Below are positions 24,070 to 35,000 of a stretch of DNA of 64,000 nt, in pieces. The position numbers and the translations under genes are program-made. Under the pieces are notes generated by a model. It saw only the letters and a list, made by a program, of their open reading frames with translations, did no database searches and was not told the DNA's origin. Numbering within the stretch: the first letter of the stretch is position 1; each line of letters opens with the position of its first letter. This stretch comes from Siphonodentalium dalli (taxonomy: Eukaryota > Mollusca > Scaphopoda > Gadilida > Siphonodentaliidae), in contig CP136069.1 of NCBI GenBank assembly GCA_032622095.1, positions 71,883,319 through 71,947,318 of the forward strand. The letters run 5' to 3'.

Positions 24070-25382
24070 GATCAATTACCTTCCTCAAATAACCACGTCC
24101 TATTCGTGACCAATCATCTTATGCAACCAACCTCGTCATCGAGATAGCCGTTACAGAGAATGGCATGGTTCACTCGGTCACATAAACTATCCGGGTACAG
24201 TCATTCTCATAACTGATGGGCGATAAAATAATAAATGAAGTACGGAAAGGAAATGGCTTGGAAAGAAGTTTCCAACGTATAGCTAGCATCAGTGGTGATT
24301 TTTATTATATTACCTGTCAGTCTCGCGCAACACTGTACCCAAGATTGTGTATATATAGATTGATAGTAATGTGCCGTTTAGCATGTGCGATCACTGATGA
24401 TAAGCCGCCAATGGCAATCAAATTGAAATCAATCGCTCATGCATGCGAACAGCGTCCTGGCGACAGAATTCGACCTGAAACGATGCGTGTGTGACTCTTA
24501 AGGTCGAATTCTGAGTCCCATCACTTATTCTATTTGATGGTGGTTCGTCAATTATAGTACCGCGTTGTCGCTGTTGCCAGCGGCTATACAAATGAGCACT
24601 CGATGATGGGGGAGGGGGTCTGAAGAAAAAAACGTTCATACACAGGGTTGAACATAAAAATCTCTCCCAACCATGGGTCTACCATCCTCCCTACATGCAA
24701 ATCTATTTGTTTTTCTCCCAACAAATTGGGGTCTCATCCCCTCTTTCCCCACAATTTTTACTGGATATCACATGTTTGAGTACAAATGTTTTAAATGAGC
24801 TTTATTCAGAAAGACGATTTTTGTCAGACCTATAGTTAACTATAAGGTAAAATGTTGAAAGATCTAATTCAACCACTTGAATCGTACACTTTTGATAATC
24901 TTGAGTGATAATAACAATTATATACATAAAACTCCTGTAATCTGGGTTGTGATCGTACTATATAGTGTTATATACGTTTCAAGCTGGAATAAAATATGCA
25001 TATTTATGCCCAACTACATGGAATTGAACCCTCTATTTCTAATTATAATTAGCTAGATATAATTGTGTCCTCAAAACTTATGTCATTTTGATGGCATGGC
25101 TCGTTATACTCAACTTATACCTGAGTAAATCTAACTGAGGAAAATTAAAGTTAATGTGTCAGCATATACAGGCCTGTGTGTGGTCACCCCCAACCGAAAG
25201 TACTTTATCATCCTCCAACCTACCCTAGACCTGTGTATGGATGTGTTCGTCAGACCCCCATCCCTATTGGGGGAACTCTTAGCAGTGGGAGGAAAGAATG
25301 CCATCGAACACACATATAGAGCCGCTTGACCTTAAAAAACGCTGCGATTAATCGCACGCGCGTGTGCAATGAGAATAGACCC
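23768..25382. mobile_element. PIF/Harbinger-like non-autonomous element with long terminal inverted repeats
   Basis: The terminus GGGTATATTCTCATTGCACA continues into CGCGCGTGCGATTAATCGC and appears at 23768 and again at 23987 because of the tandem duplication. The inverted end finishes GAGAATAGACCC at 25382. A TAA trinucleotide flanks each end (23765-23767, 23984-23986, 25383-25385). Three-base T-A rich duplications with GGG ends fit PIF/Harbinger. No transposase is visible; the 24216-24494 frame is unassigned. The right end lies only 24 bases before claudin-like exon 2. Confidence 0.7.
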
Positions 25383-25406
25383 TAAGACATTGATTTTAAT
25401 TTTCAG

Positions 25407-25589
25407 TTAGCGCCGATGCACCAGACCTGGATATGCGACTGTTTAAATTGACACAGGCTCTCGAGGTGATCGGCATCGTATGCGCAGCAATCGGAGCAAT
25501 CATAGTGACGGTGTCTGTGTGTCTCACAAAATACAAATCATATGGACGGAAAGTCGAGATAGCGGGGATTGTATTTTCCGGACTGGCAG
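25407..25589 (+). CDS. Claudin/PMP22-like protein, exon 2
   Basis: Acceptor TTTTCAG at 25400-25406; donor GTGAGG at 25590. The phase completes the codon left open by exon 1, adding 60 whole codons plus one base. It encodes the end of loop 1 (SADAPDLDMRLFK), TM2 (ALEVIGIVCAAIGAIIVTV), a short charged cytoplasmic turn (TKYKSYGRKVE) and the start of TM3 (IAGIVFSGLAG). Base composition is noticeably more CG-rich than the surrounding intron, as expected for a real exon. Confidence 0.9.
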
Positions 25590-25609
25590 GTGAGGTTTAA
25601 AGCATCCAA

Positions 25610-26045
25610 GCCTCAATTTAGTGCATCTGATATTTGTAGAATGAGGTCCCCAGAGGGTGAATTTGGTGAAGCTATCCCGCATAATGGGCTAGCATCACCA
25701 AATTCACCCTCTGAGACCTTATTCTGCTTAAGCCTCATCTTCTGGGAAATATCTATAGTCTCAAATCATTGATTTTAGTTACTTTTTCCCCCCATGTCAG
25801 TTTCTATGTTCCCGCATTGATCCTCATTAGCAGAAGATAAATTTCATAATCGAGGTGACTAATGGGTGAAGATCACCAGCTTCAACTGGGGAACTTCAGT
25901 CTGATCCTTGATCTCCCATAGCAGTTGAGGCCTGAGCAGAATGAGGTCCCCAGAGGGTGAATTTGACACTAGCCTGCTGTGTGGGATAGTGTCACTAAAT
26001 TCACCCTCTGTGGACCTCATTCTGAAAATGTCAGGCACAATAAAT
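25610..26045. repeat. GAGGTCCCC foldback family, copy 2 (full-length pair)
   Basis: A left palindrome (25638-25735) and a right palindrome (25938-26035), each AATGAGGTCCCCAGAGGGTG against its inverse around a GCTAG core, flank a ~200-bp middle. This is the composite form of the family. Confidence 0.9.
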
Positions 26046-26119
26046 TCAGACTTGAAAGCATCTCTGTTAACGAGCAGCAAATTTGTCTTTGATAAAAAGC
26101 CTAGGATCAGCATACTGGC

Positions 26120-26300
26120 ATGCCTTATACATGTATATCTATATATATATAAAAGAGTAGTTCTGTCTGTCCGTCCTCATTTATCTCCCAGACTGCTGGT
26201 CCGATTTCAACCAAATTTGGTGTGGTGACTGGGGGTAGCTACCCTGGCGGAGGTTATAACTTATACATAAATCAACTTTAAAAAAAAATAAGCTCACTAT
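26120..26300. repeat. Fragment of an interspersed repeat with TCTGTCTGTCCGTCC run
   Basis: The tetranucleotide-like TCTGTCTGTCCGTCC is followed by GGTCCGATTTCAACCAAATT, a phrase shared by several unrelated-looking repeats in the window (9300, 41450, 50620). Confidence 0.5.
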
Positions 26301-26567
26301 GGGCCTATTTAAGAGTCATATAAGTCCAATGTGAACCTATGTGAATATTTAGGTCCAATATGAACCTATTTGCATGAGGATATGTTGCAGACCAGATGTA
26401 TGCTCTTTATATATGTTTTCACTGTGGCCCGGGCAGAATAATGTGTATAAGTCCACTAATGGTGTCCTTACTCATTATAATCATTTTGTATTACATTAAA
26501 CTTATTGGTTCATAGAATGGAGATGTGGTGTAAATTTAACTAGAGCCATTATGACTTCTCCCAGATA

Positions 26568-26778
26568 CAGTAATGCCCTAAGTAATCGACTTTAACTACA
26601 GCAGAATTATAGGTAACTTTTCAGGATTTAGTCGGAAATATGGCTTGTTGCCATTCATCGGAAAGATCTCCCCGAGAGCTTTCCGATGAATGGCAACAAG
26701 CCATATTTCCGACTAAATCCTGAAAAGTTACCCATAATTCTGCTGTAGTCAAAGAGTCGATTACTTAGGGCTTTACTG
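26568..26778. mobile_element. ATTACTG foldback MITE, copy 4
   Basis: Ends CAGTAATGCCCTAAGTAAT and ACTTAGGGCTTTACTG, each with TA outside (TA target duplication, as in Tc1/mariner-type elements). The arms are nearly perfect. Confidence 0.95.
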
Positions 26779-27483
26779 TAGCTGTCCACTTCTCAGTATT
26801 AATAATCAAATATTGAGAAGTGAGTTCTCCCAATATGAAACCTCTTGACGGTTCCCTGTCTGAACTCATTCCCTTTTAAACCTCAATGCTGGTCTCATGG
26901 AGAATAGACAAGGCATTTTTTTTTTGCTGGGGAATCATGGCACTGCACATGGAAACCACCGACCCTTCCTCTCCCAGTATGCAACTGAAAAACCATGTCA
27001 AGACCCATGCTTAGTTAAAGGTACTAACTGCCTTCGAAGTGGGTTCATGCGAAATAACATAAAAGTCTAAAATAATCATCAATAAGTACATGAAAAAATA
27101 TTTTAACTTCTTATTTTCATTATTAATAACTTTCCAATAATGAGATATTGAATGTGAAAACCATTGTAATGTAAACAGTACTTTCTGATAAAAGACAACA
27201 TTAGTCCATTAAGATACCAAAGTTAATCAAAACTTGACGTTAAACATGAAAAATATTCAGAAAATAATATTCAGACTAAAATATTTGAACTTACAACACG
27301 ATTAGCGATGTTTGTTTACAAATCACTACAACGGTTTTGTTTACATAACAATGGTTTCCACATGAGAAAATTTGTCATTGGAGAACAATGAATGAATACA
27401 AGAACAAAGTTGATATAACATTTCCCTACAAGTTCTTTTTGATGGAGATATTTTTAGACTTTAATATTTTTTTGCATACATTA
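26779..27483 (+). other. Claudin-like intron 2, unannotated part
   Basis: AT-rich; no exon or repeat was recognised. Confidence 0.35.
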
Positions 27484-27585
27484 ATGCCCTAAATAATCAA
27501 CACCTTAACCACAGCAAAATTATGGGTAATTTTTCCGGATTTAGTCGGAAATATGGCTCACTGAGAGCTTTCAGGTGAATGGGTT
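27484..27585. repeat. Truncated ATTACTG foldback MITE
   Basis: The left arm is present up to GGAAATATGGCT, then jumps to the palindrome centre CTCACTGAGAGCTTTC and stops. It lies 42 bases before the exon 3 acceptor. Confidence 0.85.
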
Positions 27586-27627
27586 CCTTTGAGCAAATAT
27601 TGATTTACTTTCTCCTTTTATTTCCAG

Positions 27628-27755
27628 GTTTCTTCACGCTGGCCGGCTGTTTCGTGTACGGCGTAACAGTAACACAGATGCTGCACATGTCTTTCGCATT
27701 TGCCTTCGCGGCGGGATTCTTTTACTTTCTCGGTGGGATGTTGTTCCTATGTTAA
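27628..27755 (+). CDS. Claudin/PMP22-like protein, exon 3 (terminal)
   Basis: Acceptor TTTTATTTCCAG ending at 27627. The frame continues from exon 2 for 41 codons to TAA at 27753-27755. It encodes the rest of TM3 (FFTLAGCFVYGVTV), a short second loop (TQMLHM) and TM4 (SFAFAFAAGFFYFLGGMLF), ending after LC with almost no cytoplasmic tail. It therefore lacks the C-terminal PDZ-binding tail of vertebrate claudins; this is closer to PMP22/EMP-like architecture. Confidence 0.9.
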
Positions 27756-28360
27756 TCACTTCTGCACCCATTAACAAGTCATGGTGACGAGTCTGAGGCT
27801 TGAAACTCGCTAACACTGCCACTGTAGCTTGAGTGAGGCATCAAGCTCATTCACCCATTAACAAGCTATGGATCAAAGTCCAAGGCCTGAAACTCGATCA
27901 CACTGCCACTGTATAGTAATGCCCTAAATAATCGACTCCTTATCCACAGCAGAATTGTGGGTAACTTTTCAGGATTTTAGTTGGAAATGTGGCTTCTTGC
28001 CATTCATCGGAATGCTCTCAGTGAGAGATTTCCGATGAATGGCAACAAGCCATATTTCCGACTAAATCCTGAAAAGTTACCCATAATTCTTCTGTGGTTA
28101 AGGAGTCGATTATTAGGGCATTACAGTAGATTAAGTGAGGCATCAAGAACATTTCACCCATTAACAAGCTATGGATCTAACTGCATCGCACTGCCACTGT
28201 GCCCAGAGTGAGACACCAAGGTCAAGGACGTCTTAGTTACAGCAGAGTTGCCCCGAGATATTAAGGTCAAGGGCATGTTGTAACTGCTGCCATCTATTTT
28301 TTCCATCTCATTTGGTTGAGAATTTGCTTCATAATTTGAGAATTTGCTTCATAATAAAAG
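27756..28360 (+). other. Probable 3' UTR and downstream flank of the claudin-like gene
   Basis: Two similar stretches (TTAACAAGTCATGG / TTAACAAGCTATGGAT with CACTGCCACTGT) repeat after the stop codon, split by a MITE. The first canonical AATAAA on the plus strand that I see is at 28353-28358, so the MITE hairpin may lie inside the transcript. Confidence 0.4.
27914..28127. mobile_element. ATTACTG foldback MITE, copy 5
   Basis: Ends TAGTAATGCCCTAAATAAT and ATTAGGGCATTACAGTA. The long hairpin arms meet at CTCTCAGTGAGAG. It sits 160 bases after the claudin-like stop codon. Confidence 0.95.
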
Positions 28361-29225
28361 CTAAACAATCTGATAATACAAAACCATGTTTCATTTTTTT
28401 ATCTAGAGGAGTGAAAGCTCAATTTTTAAAGCCGAAAAAATCCCATGACTCAAACCACAATTTCAACTCTGGCTATATATATTTTTAGGTCATATCAGTC
28501 ACAAAAATTTCATTGCATATATTCGAACCACAAACGAAGTGATTGAACTAACGGACCTTTTACATAATCTGGCTCCAATCTAACAGGCATAGAAAAGACA
28601 TCTATGTTATCAATAAGAGAGGAAAACAAGATATGACCAATCAGAAACAGATTCTTCTTCACGATCAAACCTTTCCCAAACAGGGTGGAAGTAAAAACAA
28701 ACACACAGATAGGGGATGTGATGGTATAATATATAACAAATGACCCATTCATGACAAACAAAACATCCAGACAAACTTATCTAGTTCTCATAACATACTC
28801 ACTGATGACAAATAGAAATTATTGTATTCATGATTCTGAGAAAACCACTACGGAACTTATGAAATTATCGCATGCATGATTCAGACAATATAATCTCAAA
28901 ACTTCAAAATAATGCCAAATTTATACCCGAGATAAAGGATTTGTTGCCAGTTTTGTTACATAAATACAGATTTAAACATTAAAACTATCAAACAATAGAT
29001 TATTTCATTGTGAAACAATACACTACATAAAACCCAGCACTCAAACAGAAGTTTTCAATTTACATACTGCACCCAGAGAAAAAAAAAATTCGGTGCTGGG
29101 AATCGATCCAGAAACGCTGTACCAGACATATTATCATGGACTCAGATTGACCCCACCCACCCCCTGAGAGTTTCAGAAGAAGTTTGTGAATGGTGTAACA
29201 ATACTTTTTGTGAGAGCAAATCTGC
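28361..29225. other. Unannotated intergenic DNA with a possible tRNA-like fragment
   Basis: Minus-strand text near 29072-29112 (GGATCGATTCCCAGCACCG followed by a T run) resembles the 3' half of a tRNA with B box and terminator, perhaps a SINE relic. No full cloverleaf was established. Confidence 0.3.
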
Positions 29226-29227
29226 AA

Positions 29228-29625
29228 ATAGTCTGTCATTTGCAGAATGAGGTCCCCAGAGGATGAATTTACTGATGCTATCCTGCACAGCGGGCTAGCA
29301 TCACCAAATTCACCCTCTGGGGACCTCATCTTCTGGGAAGTATCTATAGTCTCAAATTAATTATTTTTAGTCACTTTTTCCCTTGTGTTCAGTTTCTATA
29401 TCCCCTAATTTGCAGAAGATAAAATGCATAATCAAGGTGACTAATGGGTGAATATCACCAACTTACACTGGGGAACATGAATCTGATCCTAGGTCTGCCA
29501 TAGAAGTTGAGGCCTAATAAGAATGAGGTCCCAGAGGGAGAATTTGGTGATGCTAGCCCGCTGTGCAGGATAACAACTAAATTCACCCTCTGGGGACCTC
29601 ACTCTGCAAATGACAGACACTATTT
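29228..29625. repeat. GAGGTCCCC foldback family, copy 3 (full-length pair)
   Basis: Left palindrome about 29240-29330, middle with GACTAATGGGTGAATATCACC, right palindrome 29521-29610, ending GCAAATGACAGACAC. The outer ends are inverted (GTCATTTGCAGAATGAGG). Confidence 0.9.
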
Positions 29626-29805
29626 GCAGTCTGTAACAATATACAACATCCGGGATTCTGATATGAGATTGAACATTCTGAGGGAGAATTTGGTGTGCAG
29701 GATAACATAACTAAATTCACCCTCTTGAATAGGGACTTGCGAATATTTCATGTTCGATTCATTATTTCGATTTGGTCCCAATATTCAAATTCAAGCCTTG
29801 AAATA

Positions 29806-30014
29806 GTGTCAGTCATTTGCGAAATGAGGTCCACAGAGGGTGAATTTAGTGACACTCTCCCGCACAACAGGCTGGCATCAACAAATTCACCCTCTGTGGA
29901 CCTCATTCTGCTGAAGCCTCAACTGCTAAGGGAAACCTAGGATCAGATAGAAGTTCCCCAGTTAGTGTCACTGAATTCACCCTCTGGGGACCTCGTTCTG
30001 CAAATGACAGACAC
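29806..30014. repeat. GAGGTCCCC foldback family, copy 4
   Basis: One complete palindrome (29823-29913), a shortened middle, then a half palindrome ending TGCAAATGACAGACACAC. A shorter broken piece lies at 29675-29725. Confidence 0.9.
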
Positions 30015-30271
30015 ACTACTTCAAAGGTAAATACCAAGCATTTGTTCTATTATTCTTCATCAATATCTTGAATAAATTTTGCCTGATACAGATGGGAAAC
30101 AAGTGCAAGTTATGTGAAATCATGAATTGCAAAAGTATTTGCTCAAATGATACCAAATATCTTAGTTATAAAGTACAAATCAGAACAATTCCAGGCGCCG
30201 ATCGGATGGATTGAACTCACATAGGGTTTATCTCCCTTGATGACTCGGATCTGACCACTGCTACTGGCGAC

Positions 30272-31143
30272 CAGGGACCAGCCGAGAGGGCGACGTGGGC
30301 GACTTCTTCGCCCTAGCGCCGTCCTCTTCGCCTTATTTTTGCAGTCGGGCGAAGTTCAAGTCGCCCTGAAAATTCCAAAGTTGACTGACGAAAATCGGCA
30401 AAATGCCCCAAATAATTTATGATAATTTACCACTGTCAACTGTGATTGCACACAATACTCCACTGAGTCCACTATCAGGGTGTTATAAAACAATTAACAC
30501 CTGTATTGCTCCAATCTCGAAGCATGTTGACAACGGAGTCTGATTACTGGCACCTGTGAAAACATCGTCCGACCTCAAGTGTTAATCTGGTTGTTATTTT
30601 TAGATTACCGTGATTACCACACCTTACAATGAAGATTACAACTCACACCTCTCACAATGTGTCAATTCATCACTCCCTCTATGGAGTTTGGTTAAAGAAA
30701 TTTTAAAACAAATTCATTTGTGAAGCATATTAAAATTTCAAACGGGATTACTAACAGAGCACAGTAAAAGTGTTCATGATTTCGTTTCGGTTTGATATAT
30801 TGTTGGCATTTTTAAAAACCCGAAAAATATGAATTAAAATCCTGTCATTCTCCCACAATTACGATATAAAATGCTGCTATCCTCTCACAATTATGTTTGG
30901 ATATTATTAATAGTTATTAGGGTCATGAAGTGAACATAATGACTCCATATTTCAACCATTGTTTCATAAGTTTAATTGACATATGTCATCTCTCCTATTT
31001 TCGTTCTATAGCGATTCCTGTCGTAGTACTGATCAATTTAAATTTTGTAGACTCACTTCGCCCTATAGAACGGCCACTTCGCCTTATTTTTATAGTAGGG
31101 CGAAGTCATTTCGCCCTGAAAATCTGGTCTAGGCTGGTCCCTG
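30272..31143. mobile_element. hAT-like non-autonomous transposon, 872 bp, exact 8-bp target duplication
   Basis: The left end CAGGGACCAGCC and right end GGCTGGTCCCTG are inverted. CTGGCGAC flanks both sides (30264-30271 and 31144-31151). Subterminal TTCGCCCT/AGGGCGAAG words repeat in both orientations at each end, like hAT subterminal binding motifs. There is no transposase frame. Confidence 0.88.
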
Positions 31144-31151
31144 CTGGCGAC

Positions 31152-31954
31152 ATTTTACCCACATTTGGTGGACCTCCACGATATTAATATATATACTAAG
31201 CGAACAGAAAAACATGTTGCCCTTATTAAGCACATAAAATATTGAAATAAAATTGTGTCATTTCGTATCTTAAGTTGGGAAAGTCCCTCTAGAACCAAAG
31301 AACTATATTGCGAAACAGTGTGATTTGGTTCTCCAATTATTTTATCAACACAAAGGTCTAAACATATATGGACGACATTACGCATGGCAAGTCAAACACA
31401 AGAGTTCTAGTTTGCTGCCATTTTGCTAAGGAGCATGCGAAAAATGTCAACAAAACTACCGCTCTATTTCTCCATTCTATCAATGCACATAGGAAATTGG
31501 TCAATCGGTTTCGCCATTTTATCTGGAAAACCCAGCACTAAATATAGAAAACAACCGACTAGTACCCAGCCGGTGACAGTCAGAAAGGAAATATGACTGG
31601 TGCGCTCTGGTAGAGATTCATAGGTGTGCTGCACACCATTAGATCTATTCGCATACTTAAATGTTATATTTTACTTATGCAATAAAACCGAACTTTCTGA
31701 CTTAAAAAATAATCTTTGCCATGAACTTTCTTGCCTTATCAGACGTCTTATGTTCAATTCATATTCGATTCGCTAATATTAATGTGTATTCGGTTCAATA
31801 TTTTGTTCGAATGGAAGCGAAATGTTCGTAGGACTCTAATAATGATAACTCTAAAACTGATAGTTATGGATTCAAAGAGCACAACATTAACTTGGACATA
31901 CAAATAATCAATTCAAAGAATCGTATCAAATTAACAACCAAAATGATTCAAAAA
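31152..31954. other. Downstream flank of RFC1 (3' UTR region on the minus strand)
   Basis: The RFC1 stop is at 31955-31957 on the minus strand. I see no canonical AATAAA in that direction within 300 bases, so the polyadenylation site is undefined. No other gene was seen. Confidence 0.4.
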
Positions 31955-32074
31955 CTATTTCTTCTTTCCCTTTCCTTGACCTTTGCCCTTTCCAGCAGTT
32001 CCTTGACCTTTGCCCTTCCCAGAGGTTCCAGCCTTAGATTTACCACCCTTTGAATCAGCAGTTTTCTTCTTTGC
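31955..32074 (-). CDS. RFC1: RFC1 terminal exon
   Basis: Acceptor TTTTTTTAG just above 32074; stop TAG at 31955-31957. It encodes a 39-residue tail of Lys, Gly and Ser with two GKGKGQG repeats ending GKGKKK, a likely nuclear localisation and DNA-contacting tail, comparable in composition to the vertebrate RFC1 C-terminus. Confidence 0.93.
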   Translation of the reverse strand, partial: AKKKTADSKGGKSKAGTSGKGKGQGTAGKGKGQGKGKKK

Positions 32075-35000
32075 CTAAAAAAATGAATAAAAATCTGTAA
32101 ATCGATGTATTTGTAAATTGTCAAGACAAGCTTGCACAATAGGATGTCACCATCATGTTGGTTTCTAAGATGCGCAATCAAGGTATGCTACGTTTTGAAA
32201 GTGGTATATCGATAAACTGGATGAGAAAGTCTGCAAATAGAATGTCTGTAATTTGCGGAAAGAGGTCCACAGAGGGTGAATTTAGTGATGCTATACTGCA
32301 CAGAGGGCTAGCATCACCAAATTCAATCTCTGGGAACATCATTCTGCTTGGGCCTCAACTGTTATGGGAGACCTAGGATCAGATTGAATTTCGCCAGTTG
32401 AAGTTGGTCATATTCACCCATTAGTCACTCCTCGATTATGCATTTTATCTTCTGCAAATTAGGGAATCTAGAAACTTCCCAGAAGGAAAATAGTAACTAA
32501 ATGTTAATTTGAGACTATAGATACTTCCTAGAAGATGAGGCCTAAGCAGAATGAGGTCTCCAGAGGGTGAATTTGGTGATACTAGCCCACTGTGCGGGAT
32601 AGCATCATCAAATTCCCCCTCTGGGGACCTCATTCTGCACATGACAGACACACTATTTGCATGCTTGTGGATGAGCTAACATTCAATCACTAGAAAGCAC
32701 ATACAAATCTCGGGAACTTACCGACTGGTGACGGCTAATATGTTTTATAAACCCTCCATCAGAATATCTAATAAAATGTGCTATGGTATGGGAACTATGT
32801 CATTGCAAGTATAAAGATTGAACACCACAGTTGACACTTAAAGACATCAACGATTAACTATGTAAAAATAGATCTGTTTATGCAAAAAACAATATTGAAG
32901 GCATCATAGGAAATTGTATTACTAGTATAGACAATAAGAGATATACGTAAATAAGCTATATTATGTAAATTGATTAGGTTCCATCTTGCCTTCCATGTTT
33001 TATTATATCCAATTTACGACATGCTGAAAAACGGACATAACTGTTAATATGACCGGCCGTGCACGGCAAAAGGATATCTGACCGGACTGACCGGAAGTTG
33101 GTTTGCTGAAATACTCGGTAAAACCGAAAGCGAGGCGGCTCTTTTGTGTGGAAGTACTCGTGGGAATACAGACAATTTGCTGTGACTCAAAGACCCAGAC
33201 CACTTGTAAGTACAGTGGTAGCAGAGCGAGGTTGTTCGATAATGGCATCGAACATGAATAACTACAAACAACCGCCGAGGTTCACGACAGATTTGCCGTA
33301 TGAGAAATGGAAAAACGAACTTGCAATCTGGAAATTAGTTACGGATTTGGAAGCAAAAAAAATTGGCCCGGTAGTAGCCCTGTCTCTCACAGGTAAAGCA
33401 CGCGAAGTTGCTCTTGGTGTACCTGCCGCGGATTTAGCTAAGGACACTGGTTTAGCTACATTATTGACAGCGTTAGATGAAGTTTATAAAGGTGATGCAA
33501 AGGATGAAGCTTACAAAGCATATCGTGATTTTGAAACTTTCAAAAGGACAGAAAATAGTAAGATGCATGATTACATCACTGAGTACGAACTCCTATACAA
33601 AAGATACAAAGAACATGATTTAGTTCTATCGGATGCAGTTTTAGCTTTTCGTCTGTTGGACAATGCTAACCTTGAAACAAAAGAGAGACAGTTGGTGTTA
33701 ACAGCTTGCAGTGATGTCACATTCAATTCGATGAAATCTGCACTGAAATGTATTTTTGGTGACTCAGCAGGTGATGGGACTTTGGATTCAAAATGTGATG
33801 TTTCTGGAATCAAGTTAGAGTCTCAAAGTGTTTGTTATGCTGAGAGAAGAGGTGCCTTTTCAAACAAGTATCGTGGTCGTGGCTATCAGTCCCATGCTAG
33901 TAGTGATGCAAATTCTTACAGTCATGCTTCAAATAATTCCAACCTAAAGGGTACTAATCCACTAAATAGATTTGGTAAGAGATCTCGCTGCACATGCTGT
34001 GATTCTTTGTTTCATTGGTACAAGGCCTGTCCTCATTCGCAAGGATCATTCGTCTGAGTCTGTTAATGCTACGATGGACGTCGGTTCAGAACAGTTTGAG
34101 TCTGTTAATATAACTCTCTTCAGTAATGATTGTCAGAAGTTTGAACCAAATGAGATTTTTGTGGCTGAATCTTTCTGTGCTGCAGTTATTGATACGGCAT
34201 GCACTAAAACAGTGTGTGGAACTGATTGGCTTTGCAATTATTTGAAACACTTGTCTTCAAGTGATCAGAGCAGTGTATCACGGTCCGATAGTCATCAAGA
34301 GTTCAGATTTGGTGATGGTGTACGTGTCGTTTCTAAGGAGAATGTTGTCTTTCCAGCTGTAGTAGGTTCGACAAATTGCTACATATCAAGTGAAGTTGTT
34401 GATTGTAATATTCCGCTGCTTTTAAGTAAAGAGTCTCTAAAGCGGGCCCAGACAAAACTTGATCTCAGTTGTGATAAAGCTTGGATGTTCGGAAAAGATG
34501 TTAAACTATAATTTACATCAAGTGGTCATTACTGTGTTGATCTACTGCCCAAGTCAGCTACCGGTAGTAAACAAGAATGTGAAACTAATGAAGTCTTAGC
34601 AGTGTCTATAGATAGTGAAGAAGAAATGATAAAACTTCATGAACAGTTTGGACATGCATCCATTGATCGACTTTTATCGCTTCTCAAGAAGGCTGGGATT
34701 ACAGATAAGGATGTTCATCAGAGAATGAAGGATGTTGTCAACAAATGTGACACATGTGCCAAGTACAGGCGACCTCAACCAAAACCAGCTGTTTGCTTAC
34801 CGCTGGCACAAACATTCAATCAGATGGTTGCCATGGACCTACATGAACTAAAAAAGGGCATTTGGTATCTTCACATGATCGATTTATTTTCCAGATATAG
34901 TGCTGCATGTATTATCAAAACTAAAAAGACAGGTGTTATTGTGCAGAAGTTTCTACAACATTGGGTCAGTCTCCATGGACCACCGACTTTCTGCCTCACT

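Noticed and set aside
23670-24071. Two identical 60-codon frames
   Set aside because: They are the two copies of a 219-bp duplication across a transposon end; identity reflects recent duplication, not conserved coding.
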